Assembly: GCA_028641055.1 (NCBI GenBank)
Contig: CM054063.1
Coordinates: forward strand, 49,291,827-49,355,826
DNA: 64,000 nt
Source of the DNA: Alopecurus myosuroides
Lineage: Eukaryota > Streptophyta > Magnoliopsida > Poales > Poaceae
Reading direction: 5' to 3'
Numbering within the stretch: position 1 is the first letter of the stretch; each line of letters opens with the position of its first letter. This document shows positions 42,770 through 55,207 of the stretch, piece after piece. Below the pieces are notes generated by a model that searched no databases, had not been told where the DNA came from, and saw only the letters and a list, made by a program, of their open reading frames with translations. Made by a program: the position numbers and the translations under genes.

Positions 42770-44154
42770 ACGGAAAAGCGGAGCGTGTCTCTCTCCAACA
42801 CAAAGAATGCTAGGGTCCAACTATATTATTGCACCAAGAAAAACAAAATAAAACAAAAGAACGCTCTAAGTAAACTTCATATGATGTGGCCGAATAAAAA
42901 TATAGTTTCACTATAAGTGACCTGATAAATTGTTGATGAAGAAGGGAATGCCTTGGGCATCCCCAAGCTTAGATGCTTGCGTCTTATTAGAATTTGCTGT
43001 GATGAACCACGGGGGCATCCCCAAGCTTTGACCTTACACTCTTCTTGATCACATTATATCACCCTCTTCTCTTGACCCTTGAAAACTTCCTTCACACCAG
43101 ACTCAAAGAGTAATTCGCATCAGAGGGTTAGTGCAACAATAAAAAATTCACGGGTTCTGCATGGGCACAAGTGTTGTTGATACTTTTAAACATTAGCTAC
43201 AGCCACTGATGTTTCATGAAGCAGAGAAATCCACTTGACATCGTAAAAGAGCAAATGCAAAAAAATGACAGAATCTGCCAAAATCAGAACAATATGTAAA
43301 GACGATTTTTTCGGGGCACTTATGTTGCTCAGATCAAAAAATTTAAAGAACAAAAAAGTTTCGGAATTAGCCGAGTAATAAGCACAAAACATTTCTAATC
43401 ATTCCGGATTTTATACGATTTTTTACGCTGGACAGTAGAAATCTGTTTCCTGCACAGAAATCCAAAACCAACTCCAACTTTCGTCAGAAACTTTACTAAA
43501 ACATGAAAATAAAGATATAAAGGAGTTGCAACAGAAGTATACTGATACGTCCATTTTTCATGCCCGTTTTATATTCTTATTTTATGTTATTCATCGATAT
43601 ATTTCATGTTATGATGCATCACTTATGTTATTTTATCTTATTTTGCATGTTTCATAATTTTTGGAGAATAAACACCGGAACCAAAAATCTGATGGAAAAC
43701 GCACCGTCAAGATACCCTATTTCAGAATATCAGAAGAAGAGGGAGTGATACCGGAGGAGTCTTAGAAGTTCCGAGGAGGAATTGAGCCAAAAGGGCACCC
43801 GGAGGGGACCACCTTGGGCCCACACCACCAGGCGGAGCGCCCCCCCCCCTCTGGGCGCGCTTGGGGGTGGTCTGCCCCCTGGCCGACTCCCGGGCGCCCC
43901 CTTTTGCGTACTTGACCCCCAGAGAACCCTAAGACCCAATATGTCGTCGAAGAATTATTCCACCGCTGCCTCGGGGCGGAAAACAACAGAGAGAAAATCT
44001 CTCTGGCACGGAGAAATCTGCCGGGGAAATTCCTCCTCGGGGAGGGGGAATCATTGCCATCGTCACCGTCAACGCTCCGGGCATCATCAAGATCATCATC
44101 GTCATCATCACCACCACCAACACCATCACCCTCATCATCCACCTTCATCCCGCT
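42770..44154 (+). mobile_element. Element E, left part: Athila-like internal region and LTR start
   Basis: From about 42770 the sequence resembles the non-coding 3' internal region of Athila-type elements of Triticeae, with CTTGGGCATCCCCAAGCTT near 42952 and a second GGGCATCCCCAAGCTT near 43012. The LTR starts TGATACGTCC at 43543 and runs to 44154, where element D was inserted. It contains a GC-rich centre and a CATCAT/CACCAC repeat (44080-44140). No coding sequence. Family assignment is from memory of such repeats; the left boundary is approximate. Confidence 0.65.
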
Positions 44155-46600
44155 TGAAAGAGCATGGTTCCCCCATGTGTGGTTTTGGTAATTGATGACA
44201 ATCACTATGGACTAATGGTTGCATTGAGCTATACTTGTAGAGTTTGTCCATAGGCAATGCTTGATGTCCATGTGTTGGATTCAAGATAATCAAGTGGTGA
44301 CCAATAGTTTGTTCATAGGCAATGCTTGATGTCCATGTGTTGGATTCAAGATAATCAAGTTGTGACCAAGGTGCTATTCATATGAATATCCCAAGTTTGG
44401 TCATGAGAGAGTTGAGCATATTGCAAGTATGTCTTGAATAAGAATATTGTGTGAACATTCATCTTTACCTTCAAGACATCATTATTATGAAGAGAGAAGA
44501 AAAGATAAAAGGTTGATCAAGGCAAAGTGCTAAGCGATGGTTGATATTGATCAACTCACAAAGCAATAAGATGCACCATGTGGTATCATGGTATCGTAAG
44601 TAATTGTTCATATAGCTTTGTGTTATAACCCATTATATGTGTGTGTGGTATATCTATGTAGGGTTAGGTATCTTTCCATGGGCTTGTATCAAAAGGAAGA
44701 TTTCATATAGTCCATGATGGATGACGTCAAGTTGTGGTCGTCATCAAGTTCGAGAAGTGCAAGTTCAAGGGGAGCATATCGAAGAGATTACATTCTTGAA
44801 GCTTGCCACTCTTTTGGAGATAATGTTCAAGAAAAGATGTACTTAAAAGAGCCTCTCCCATAGTTGCATATGGGGGAGCATCTTTGTGTCTTCACAAGGC
44901 AAAGAGAAATCAAGAAAGGTGTTCCATCTTGAGGAGGTCAAGATCTTCATCATCTAGCTCAAGTGGAATGCTCAAGGCAAAGGTATGATCTTGATAGGTT
45001 TTCTATTTTACCGGTCCCATATCATTAGGAGGGAGACCGGGTTATAGGATAGATAACCGTACTATCAAGAGGGGCTCTCATATTAGCAACTTGATCGCAT
45101 CACTCGGAGAGAGCTCAAACCTTTGCATACTTGGCATAATATTTCTTGGTTCTTATTTGTGTTTTCTCCATGTGTGGTTCTTGAGCTTGTCATGTGATTC
45201 AATACAAGCTCAAGTTCATCAAAAACAGTTTTCGCATGAAAAACTTATTGCGTTTTTGATATTGGAGGTTTTACCGATTGTTCCTTTATAGAGAGGTAAT
45301 AACTTTATCATTTGGTTTTATCATCCAATGATGGACTATGATGTTTCTTTGCATAATCTTGTATTTCTCGTTCTTGCAATTTCAACGAGCCCAAGATCAT
45401 CGAAAACGGAGTCCGGATGCAAAAGATATCGTGTTTTTAGTGACGGGGGTTTTCAGGAAAATCGTAGGCCGGCCTCAGGCCGGGGTGGGCTCCCCAGGCC
45501 GGACCCCTACCCGAACCGTCCGGCCTGGAGGCCGGGGTGGCGCAGAATGCCCCCAACGAGCTGATTTTGAGGGCCTATAAAAGGGACCTTCTTCTCAATT
45601 GGTTCCCCACCTTTTGTGCAAGTTTTCCCCCACCATTGTTGACATTTTGGAGCTTGCTCTCTCTCTATTCCTCCATGATTCTTGCCTCCAATTAGTGGGA
45701 AAAAAGAGAGGAGATCTAGATCTACTATTCCACCAATCCATCTCTCCTCTTAGTGAGGGGAAATTCTTTGGATCTACATCTTGTGGATTCATTTGTTGAG
45801 TTCTTCCTTGTTCTTTCTCTCTCTCCCCCCCCCCCCCCCCATAGCATTTGTTGCTTTGGTGGGATTTGAGAGTGAAGGATTTGAGCACTTCTTGTGTTCT
45901 TGCCATTGCATAGGTTGCATCGATTTGAGTTCTCTACAAGGATTCGTTCGAGTGAAAGGTTGAGAAGCTTGTTACTCTTGGGTTCTTGGAGTGCCCTTGA
46001 GCTTGTCCTCTTGGGTACTTGGGGTGCCCTAGACGGTTGTTGTCGTCTCGGAGTTTTGGTAGCTCCGGACCTTGTTGCTATCTCGGAGTTTTGGTGGCTC
46101 GCGGGATATTGTTGGGAGCCTCCAATTGAGTTGTGGAGATTGCCCCAACCTTGTACGGGATCGGTGACCACCCTGAAAGGTCCCATAGTGGATCGTGGCA
46201 CTCCGCATTGGTGGAGGCACGAGGAGAATAAGGTGAGCCATTGGGCGCTTGGAGTCATTGTGACTCCACACCTCTCCAACGGAGATTAGCTTCCATTGGG
46301 AAGTGAACTTCGGGATAAATCATCGTCTCCTCGTCTCTCGGTTATTTCTATACCCGATCTCTTTACTTATGCAATTTACTTTGTGATAGCCATCGATCTT
46401 GAAGTAACATATCTTGCTATCACATAGTTGCTTGAATTGTTTAGCATAAGTTGTTGGTGCACATAGGTGAACCTAGTTTGTTTAGGATTTATCTTGATAA
46501 ATTAAACGCTAGTTTTATTCCGCATTTATTCAAGCCTTAACCATAATTATTTTTAAACGCCTATTCACCCCCCCCTCTAGGCGACATCCGTGTCCTTTCA
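44155..46600 (+). repeat. 5' LTR of element D
   Basis: 2446 bp, TGAAAGAGC...TCCTTTCA. It contains a 65-bp tandem duplication at 44243-44307 and 44308-44372, GGCCGG-rich sequence at 45468-45540, a TATA box at 45576 and a C run near 45829-45840. Confidence 0.95.
45576..45583 (+). promoter_or_regulatory. TATA box of element D 5' LTR
   Basis: TATAAAAG, preceded by GGCCGG repeats and a CCCCCAACGAG segment. The 3' LTR has the same motif at 54199-54206. It probably drives the gag transcript. Confidence 0.7.
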
Positions 46601-46602
46601 AT

Positions 46603-46614
46603 TGGTATCAGAGC
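46603..46614 (+). other. Primer-binding site of element D
   Basis: TGGTATCAGAGC, two bases after the LTR end, is complementary to the 3' end of plant initiator tRNA-Met, the usual primer of Copia elements. Confidence 0.95.
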
Positions 46615-46655
46615 CGGGTCTCTCTTCATAGGGTTTAACAACCTAGAGAGTAAAG

Positions 46656-47231
46656 ATGTCGGCTAGGGGATTAGTGAATAATGACACTTTTATATTCGAT
46701 GGCACAAATTATAATACTTGGAAAATTAGTATGCTTAATATTTTTAAGGACATGGGTCCAAATATAGAGAAAATTGTAGATATGGGTTTTTCTACTCCAA
46801 CGGGTATTGATTGCTCTTTAGAGGATGAGAAAAACTTATATCTCAATACTCAAGCTACTAATGTGTTTTTCAAATATTTGAGTATTGTAGTTCTTGAGTC
46901 AATTAGGCCATCTTGGAAAGCTCATGATATATGGACCAAGCTTCAAGATAAATATGATGTGTCCAAAAGTTGTGGTGATGATTATTCTCCCTCCACCTTC
47001 GGGCGTGATGAGTTCTCAACTTCTTCTACCTCACCAACAAGTGTCAAGGCACAACATAATGATATGGTGAGTAGTGACAAAAATTGCAATCTTGATAGTA
47101 AGCTTATTGTTGACGATTATTCATCTCTATCTTATTGCAATACTTTGTCTATGAACTTAAACACATCTAGCACCCAAAATGATTTACATGCTTGTGTTGA
47201 TAGTCCATGCATATCATGTAAAAATTCTTGA
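46656..47231 (+). pseudogene. Element D gag, N-terminal part (191 residues, then frameshift)
   Basis: Starts MSARGLVNNDTFIFDGTNYNTWKISMLN. The FDGTNYxTWKxxM motif is the start of Copia gag proteins (DUF4219/UBN2 type). A gag core with SWKAHDIWTKLQDKYDV follows, then a Ser/Asn-rich linker. The frame stops at TGA 47229-47231 while the next frame continues the protein without a gap, so a single-base frameshift near 47225 separates the two parts. Confidence 0.88.
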
Positions 47232-47463
47232 CTAAATCTTATAATGATATGCTTGATACATCTTGTTGCCATAGTAAAAATGGTTGTATTTCCTCTAGTA
47301 CTTGTGCTACTAACCATGTAGAAGAAACTCAACATTCCATGGAACAAGATGTGGATTTAAGTGGCGCTTCAAGTAATGGTTCATCATCATCTACCATATC
47401 TCACTTTTGCCTTATGGCTAAAGGTTCAAAGGTAGCTCCTACTTTGAACACCAATGTATCTAG

Positions 47464-47517
<54 letters not shown>

Positions 47518-48994
47518 CGATGATAATGACAATGATTCGTTAATGGAGAAAGGTAAAATGATTCACAATATCCTTTATGAGGATAAAGATGCTTGTGCCA
47601 ATTTCCTAGAAATCATTAGAGCATTTGATAGGCGCAATATCACCATTAAGGATTTGGAAGCATGCATTGACGCGTGTTATAGCCGCGAGCGTGATTATTC
47701 CAATGAAATTGCAAAACTAGAGGAAGCTCTTGTAGAAGAACAAACCACCAATGAATCTCTTGAAGAGACTTTTACTCTAGAGTTATCAAAAGTAAAGGAC
47801 TCTCATGATAGAAATCTTGAGGTGGTTAATTGTCTTAAAACTAAAAATGATGAGCTAAAAGTCGCACATACTCAACTTAAAGCTTCATATTCAAAAGGGC
47901 TTGCCAAGTTTCCTTCTCCTATTTCTATTAATAATGATGCTTGTGCTACTAACTCTATTTCTTGTGAAGCATCTACATTGAAGGAGAATGTTGAGCTAAG
48001 GGCTCAACTTGAGTTGCTAACTAGCAATTATGGGAAATTGGAAGAAAGACATGAAAAGCTCTTAGGCTCTCATGAGGATCTTTTAGTCTCACATGATAAG
48101 CTAAAGTTAGCTCATGAGGCTATTACTACAAAGGTGATATCTTGTGAGCCTCATGTGTACATTAGCACAAACTCTACTCAAAATTCTATTTTGCCTCGTG
48201 TTAGTCCTATTAATTCATTCACTCATAATATCTCTACATCTTGTGATGAATTGTTTTCCATGCCTTGTTGCTCTAACAATGAATCATCTACTTCCTCTAT
48301 TACTTGTGTTTCTACTAACCATGTAGAGGAAATAAAAGAGCTCAAGGTTCAATTCGCTTCTTTGAAGAAAGACTTGGAAAAGCGTCATGGGAAGTCCGCA
48401 CTTGACAACATGTTGAGTGTGCAAAGATTACCAAATGACAAGAGTGGACTTGGATTTAACTCCAATAATAACAAGAAGTCTGATATCAAGAAGAATCATA
48501 GAATCGAGAAGAACAAGGGCCAAGAACAAGTCAAGAATCCGTCCAAGATTGTTTGCTTCAAGTGCAAGGTTGAAGGGCACCATGTTAGGTCTTGCCCATT
48601 AAAGAAGAAGCCTCTTAGTGAGAAGCAACAAGGGAAGCGGCCACAAGTTCAATCTCATGCTCAACCTCAAGATGAAGAAAGGCCTCTTCCCAAGAAGAAT
48701 CAAGTTAGAACTCCTCAAGTTGAGAAATCAACTAAGAAGAAAGGAGGAAGCCGATGTTGCTACTTATGCCATGAAAAGGGCCACTTCGCTTCCTCATGCA
48801 CTAATGGTACCTTATCCAACCCTATCATTATTGATGATGTTTACTCCCTTTGGAAGGATACGTTTGGCAATGTGTTTGCCAAATATGTTGGCACTCAAAG
48901 TGGTGTCAAGAAACGAACCATTTGGGTTGCCAAGCCTATTGTGACTAACCTCTTAGGACCCAACTTGGTTGGGGACCAACAATCTAAAACTTGA
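47228..48994 (+). pseudogene. Element D gag, C-terminal part with two zinc knuckles
   Basis: 588 codons in the frame that follows the shift near 47225; it has no ATG of its own at the start. It includes a run of about 20 Asp encoded by a GAT repeat (47463-47525), a long coiled coil (EEALVEEQTTNESLEETF; KENVELRAQLELL), and two CCHC zinc knuckles, CFKCKVEGHHVRSC (about 48553) and CYLCHEKGHFASSC (about 48757). The knuckles would bind the element's RNA. After the second knuckle the ORF continues about 60 residues and ends at TGA. No protease or reverse transcriptase motif follows in any frame. Confidence 0.88.
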
Positions 48995-50879
48995 TCAATA
49001 GGTGTTGTTGGAGGGCATTGGAGACTTGGCTATCTTATGAAGAATTAAGGGATCTTCATCAATTATATTTACTCAAGCCAAGTCATTTGTATCATCATAT
49101 ATCTATCTCATATCCAATGTGTCTCCTTGCGGTAACTTGTATTTAAATTATATACATTAAAAGTTTTTTCCCCTTGCATGTGTTAGTTTTGTGTATAGCA
49201 TGTGTTTGTATATGGTGTGCTTACTAATTACCTATCTTGAGTAATCTAGTATGTGTTTGTTGGTTTGCACTCCATGTACTTGTTTGTTTTGTGTTGAGCC
49301 TTTATTGCAATTTATGATTAATTTAGTTGCCTCTTTTGAGAGTTTAATGAACTATCTCATTTTGGGGGAGTGATGTGCTTTGCCACCTCACAATCCTAAA
49401 ATATGTGTACATGAGGTATATCACTTATTATTAACGTAACAAGATTATATTGTCTCCATGTGGTATTTTCATTCTCATGAGAAATTCAAACTTTACAATG
49501 TTCGTTAATTATCTCTTATTTGATTTCACTTGCCTCTTGTTGAAAAGAAATGGATTATCACATTATGGGGGAGTAATAAGCTATGTGCATATTACAATCC
49601 TAGAAAATGTGAAAATGTGAGGTAATGCCACTTAGAATTGATATTCTAAATTATCTTGTTACTGCGTGGCATGATTAGCTCAAACAAGTTCCATACTTGC
49701 TTAAATGAGTTGTTGTATCTCATATTTTGGTTTGTTGAATTTGAGAGAGTTTCTTCGTGCGGTGTTCCTCAAATGTGCACTAGTATTTATTATTTGGGAA
49801 ACCGGTTGGTTCAATATATATTAAGAATTGCTTTGCATGATAATTTTACTAGTTGAAGCATGGTAATTAACTCATATCCTTTTCCATAAACTTTTATGTT
49901 TCAACATGATCATGAATATTTTTGCAATATACCACCTAAAATTAACACCATACCCTCCTTGTCCTTGGACAAGTGACAACCATATTTGTGGTAGAAGTTA
50001 TTGATCATATTTACATTATGGTTTGCTTCCATTTGTATTATCAACGAGAAATTGTTTTGTATGAACTCACATTGTCTTCCTTGACTCTTGAATATCTATG
50101 TGTTATAATCAAACAAAATTCTAGTGTAATGGTTGTGAGAAGAGTGATGATCCCATTTGTGTGCATAATTCAAAAATCATGCATAGATCATGGGGGAGCT
50201 ATCATAGATTCTTTTTGAACACTAGTTATCATCAATTGATATTAGATCTTTTTAAATTGGTATTTTAATCAATATCTTGTGTGTTTGTAGAAGGCACAAC
50301 TTTTATTTTTTATTACTTTGTGCCATCATAAAAAGTGTAGAGGGCTTGGTTATCTCATTCCTTGTTTTGCATTCTATTGTTTTGAATGAGATAAGTCTTT
50401 GATCATATTTTACATAGACATCTTATATGCTCATTTGTTTTGCTTTGATGCCCTCAATTGGTATTAATTGGAGTTTGATATCTCACTCATAGATATTTGC
50501 TTCAATTGACATCTCTTGGAATTTGACATGGTTCATTTGATGTCTATTGGGATCTCAATATTTTACACCTTGATGCATTTTTATTTAGTATCCCCCAAGT
50601 GATAAGTATTTCCTTTGGTATCTTATTTTTACATGGTATATTTTCTTATTAGTACCTTATCAATCATGAGTTGACTGATATGTTCCTAAATCTTGTTTTC
50701 GGTGTTTGATCACAACATGTGGAAGGTCTAATGGTTTCCCTAAGTTTACTCAGAGCCTATCATGGATAAAATGCAATCATATATCTCCTTGGACACTCAT
50801 ACGGTGGATAGCAAAAATGGAGAAAAGATTAGGAGAAAGGAGGAAAAGAGACAAGAAGAAAAGGAGAGAAAGAAGGGGA

Positions 50880-51340
50880 GCCGGCCTCCCAGACCGGCCT
50901 GGCCGGGCTCAGGCTGTGCGCCCTCCTTGCCCCTCTCCACGCCGGCCCAAGGCCGGGCTCCAGGCCGGGCGGCTCGGGCGGGTGCCCGGCCCCGACTTCT
51001 CCCCACGCCGGCCCCCAGGCCGGGCGGCTCGGGCGGGTGCCCGGCCCCAGCCGTGCCTCCACGCCGGCCTGGCCGGCCTCCCAGGACGGGCCACCTCCAC
51101 GCCGGCCTCCCCTCTGCGCCCACGCCGGCCCCAGGCCGGGCTGACCCAGGCCGGGGTGGGAAGACCCCTCCGGCCCCTGCGCGGTCCACGCCGGCCCCAG
51201 GCCGGGCCCCTAGGCTGGGGTGGGTTTTCCTCCGCCCTGGCTGCTCCACGCCGGCCTGGCCGGCCCCCTAGGCCGGGGTGGGCGCTGCAGAGTGGGGGAA
51301 CCCCCCAACGACCGTTTTCTCTCTCCCGGGTATAAAATGA
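50880..51340 (+). promoter_or_regulatory. Internal GGCCGG island followed by TATAAAAT, LTR-promoter-like
   Basis: About 420 bp of CACGCCGGCC...AGGCCGGG repeats, then CCCCCCAACGACC and TATAAAAT at 51331-51338. The LTR has the same order: GGCCGG repeats, CAGAATGCCCCCAACGAG, then TATAAAAG at 45576. The spacing from CCAACGA to TATA is similar (23 and 26 bp). It may be a copied promoter module. Long frames here are products of composition. Confidence 0.55.
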
Positions 51341-52741
51341 AATGTTTCTTCTACCTTTAGATTGCATGCATAATTACTAATTATATGTTATGGCATGTTT
51401 ATCTTCCTTGATCCAATATTTATATAGAATAATATCCATAAATCCTAAATTGGCTAAGATGTTCATGATATTCAATTTCTTATCTATATGCCTATATTCA
51501 TGTGGATTGAATCCTATATATTGTAGTTTGTGTAACTACTTTGGACCCAATGAGTTTGGGGACCATTTTTGTACTTAAATATGTTTTAGGTACATTTCAT
51601 ATGCATTGGGTGCTTGCCTCATTCACAAAGAAGGTGTTATCACTACATGCTTATTGGAGTCAAGCTATGATGATGGATGAATTCTTGTATAGTACAACAT
51701 CACCAATGCTACCTCGGTAACAAGTATCTAGCTCATGCATATACTCTAACATTTCAACCTTTTGTAGGTTGTATCATGGCATGAAACATATTTACTCCTT
51801 GTGATACTTGTTGCTTTTATCAAAACGTCCCAACTATCTCTTTTTCCCTTATTGATGTGTGTGACGTCTTTGATGTGTTTTTGTTGGAAGGTCATTCATA
51901 TCCTCTAAGAAAAAAAATGCTTTCAAGCAAAGATCTTATTATCGTATTTATGTCTTCGAATTGGATATCTCACTCTTTCTCTTTGTAACTATATTGTGTG
52001 TACATGTTCCTTTATGGATGTACATCATCATGATTGTGGTCTATTTAGAAACTTATACACATGATAAGAATTACATGTCTTATTGGTATCCTAATGGTTC
52101 GGTGTCCATCCTTTTATTGGTAACTTCTCTTATGGATCAACCACCTCTTGCTCCAAGTGATATGCCTTGTTCTCTTTTATGACCACTTGCACTTGCTTTG
52201 AGTTTTGAACAATAGTGGGGGAGTTATGATTTCATTTTTGTGCACTTCGCATTCAAAATGCATTATTTCTAAATCATGCACAAATATTGGGGAGCTCCTC
52301 TATTTTCTTTAAAAACACTCATTTTCTCAAACCACAATATACCTTGTTCGTTTGGTTTGTTGGATCTTTTTGATTGTTTCCTTCTTTTTAGGATAATATT
52401 ATATTTGTACACCATATTATTTGCAATCTTTGGATCCTCGGTATAGTTCCTCCCATTATTCATCATTGGATAAGTGTATTTGATTTCACTCATATTATGA
52501 GAAGTGCATATTCTACGGAGGAACCCTTACTATATTAGCCATCTAAAATTTCTATGATCCCATTTTGGAAATGGATGCCAATGGGGGAGAAAGTTTAGAA
52601 GGTTTAAGGAATTCTCGTTTTATACTTTGGTTTTGTTCTTAAGCATTTGCCTTTCATGCTCATGCATCCTTGCTTGTTTATTTGCATGGTTGGTAAAATT
52701 CATTATATAAACCCTCGTAAAAGAGTTTGTCATTAATTACC

Positions 52742-52755
52742 AAAATGGGGGAGAT
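52742..52755 (+). other. Polypurine tract of element D
   Basis: AAAATGGGGGAGAT directly before the 3' LTR; the expected primer for plus-strand synthesis. Confidence 0.9.
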
Positions 52756-55207
52756 TGAAAGAGCATGGTTCCCCCATGTGTGGTTTTGGTAATTGATGAC
52801 AATCACTATGGACTAATGGTTGCATTGAGCTATACTTGTAGAGTTTGTCCACAGGCAATGCTTGATGTCCATGTGTTTGATTCAAGATAATCAAGTGGTG
52901 ACCAATAGTTTGTTCATAGGCAATGCTTGATGTCCATGTGTTGGATTCAAGATAATCAAGTTGTGACCAAGGTGCTATTCATATGAATATCCCAAGTTTG
53001 GTCATGAGAGAGTTGAGCATATTGCAAGTATGTCTTGAAGAAGAATATTGTGTGAACATTCATCTTTACCTTCAAGACATCATTATTATGAAGAGAGAAG
53101 AAAAGATAAAAGGTTGATCAAGGCAAAGTGCTAAGCGATGGTTGATATTGATCAACTCACAAAGCAATAAGATGCACCATGTGGTATCATGGTATCGTAA
53201 GTAATTGTTCATATAGCTTTGTGTTCTAACCCATTATATGTGCGTGTGGTATATCTATGTAGGGTTAGGTATCTTTCCATGGGCTTGTATCAAAAGGAAG
53301 ATTTCATATAGTCCATGATGGATGACGTCAAGTTGTGGTCGTCATCAAGTTCGAGAAGTGCAAGTTCAAGGGGAGCATATCGAAGAGATTACATTCTTGA
53401 AGCTTGCCACTCTTTTGGAGATAATGTTCAAGAAAAGATGTACTTAAAAGAGCCTCTCCCATAGTTGCATATGGGGGAGCATCTTTGTGTCTTCACAAGG
53501 CAAAGAGAAATCAAGAAAGGTGTTCCATCTTGAGGAGGTCAAGATCTTCATCATCTAGCTCAAGTGGAATGCTCAAGGCAAATGTATGATCTTGATAGGT
53601 TTTCTATTTTACCGGTCCCATAGCATTAGGAGGGAGACCGGGTTATAGGATAGATAACCGTACTATCAAGAGGGGCTCTCATATTAGCAACTTGATCGCA
53701 TCACTCGGAGAGAGCTCAAACCTTTGCATACTTGGCATAATATTTCTTGGTTCTTATTTTTGTTTTCTCCATGTGTGGTTCTTGAGCTTGTCATGTGATT
53801 CAATACAATCTCAAGTTCATCAAAAACGGGTTTCGCATGAAAAACTTATTGCGTTTTTGATATTGGAGGTTTTACCGATTGTTCCTTTATAGAGAGGTAA
53901 TAATTTTCATCATTTGGTTTTATCATCCAATGATGGACTATGATGTTTCTTTGCATAATCTTGTAGTGCTCGTTCTTGCGATTTCAACGAGCCCAAGATC
54001 ATCGAAAACGGAGTCCGGATGCAAAAGATATCGTGTTTTTAGTGAAGGGGGTTTCAGGAAAATCGTAGGCCGGCCTCAGGCCGGGGTGGGCTCCCCAGGC
54101 CGGATCCCTACCCGAACCGTCCGGCCTGGAGGCCGGCCTGGCCGGCCTGGGAGGCCGGGGTGGCGCAGAATGCCCCCAACGGGCTGATTTTGAGGGCCTA
54201 TAAAAGGGGCCTTCTTCCCCATTGGTTCCCCACCTTTTGTGCAAGTTTCCCCCACCATTGTTGACATTTTGGAGCTTGCTCTCTCTCTATTCCTCCATGA
54301 TTCTTGCCTCAGAGTAGTGGGAAAAGAGAGAGGAGATCTAGATCTACTATTCCACCAATCCATCTCTCCTCTTAGTGAGGGGAAAGTCTTTGGATCTAGA
54401 TCTTGTGGATTCATTTGTTGAGTTCTTCCTTGTTCTTCCTCTCTTCCCCCCCCCCCCATAGCATTTGTTGCTTTGGTGGGATTTGAGAGTGAAGGATTTG
54501 AGCACTTCTTGTGTTCTTGCCATTGCATAGGTTGCATCGGTTTGAGTTCTCTACAAGGATTCATTCGAGTGAAAGGTTGAGAAGCTTGTTACTCTTGGGT
54601 TCTTGGAGTGCCCTTGAGCTTGTCCTCTTGGATACTTGGGGTGCCCTAGACGGTTGTTGTTGTCTCGGAGTTTTGGTAGCTCCGGACCTTGTTGCTATCT
54701 CGGAGTTTTGGTGACTCGCGGGATATTGTTGGGAGCCTCCAATTGAGTTGTGGAGATTGCCCCAACCTTGTACGGGATCGGTGACCGCCCTCAAAGGTCC
54801 CATAGTGGATCGTGGCACTCCGCATTGGTGGAGGCACGAGGAGAGCCATTGGGCGCTTGGAGTCATTGTGACTCCACACCTCTCCAACGGAGATTAGCTT
54901 CCATTGGGAAGTGAACTTCGGGATAAATCATCGTCTCCTCGTCTCTCGGTTATTTCTATACCCGATCTCTTTACTTATGCAATTTACTTTGTGATAGCCA
55001 TCGAGGTTGAAGTAACATATCTTGCTATCACATAGTTGCTTGAATTGTTTATCATAAGTTGTTGGTGCACATAGGTGAACCTAGTTTGTTTAGGATTTAG
55101 CTTGATAAATTAAACGCTAGTTTTATTCCGCATTTATTCAAGCCTTAACCGTAATTATTTTTAAACGCCTATTCACCCCCCCTATAGGCGACATCCGTGT
55201 CCTTTCA
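52756..55207 (+). repeat. 3' LTR of element D
   Basis: 2452 bp, near-identical to the 5' LTR. Differences seen include an extra GGCCGGCCTGG segment near 54135, absence of AATAAGGT near 54843, a shorter C run near 54448, and single-base changes. TATA box at 54199-54206. Confidence 0.95.

Larger units (their letters stand above)
48995..52755 (+). other. Non-coding internal region of element D with repeated GGGGGAG motifs
   Basis: 3.76 kb, AT-rich except for the GC island at 50880-51300. It has no pol-like sequence on either strand. TGGGGGAG occurs at about 49363, 49566, 50191, 52216, 52582 and 52746; only the last is next to the LTR. The blocks at 49320-49440 and 49550-49650 are similar to each other (GGGGGAGT...CTATGTGC...CACAATCCTA), as an old local duplication. 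Confidence 0.8.
44155..55207 (+). mobile_element. Element D: gag-only SIRE-like Copia retrotransposon
   Basis: 11053 bp, with LTRs at 44155-46600 and 52756-55207 and a 5-bp target duplication CCGCT at 44150-44154 and 55208-55212. There is a tRNA-Met-type primer-binding site, a gag gene with one frameshift, 3.8 kb with no pol, and a polypurine tract AAAATGGGGGAGA before the 3' LTR. The LTRs differ by scattered substitutions and a few short indels, so insertion is fairly recent. Without protease, reverse transcriptase or integrase it must use enzymes of a related SIRE/Maximus-type element. This is the plan of the elements called TR-GAG. It splits element E. Confidence 0.93.

Noticed and set aside
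50706..51335. 209-codon Pro/Arg/Gly-rich ORF and antisense ORFs
   Set aside because: Compositional artefact of GGCCGG repeats; open on both strands and in several frames.
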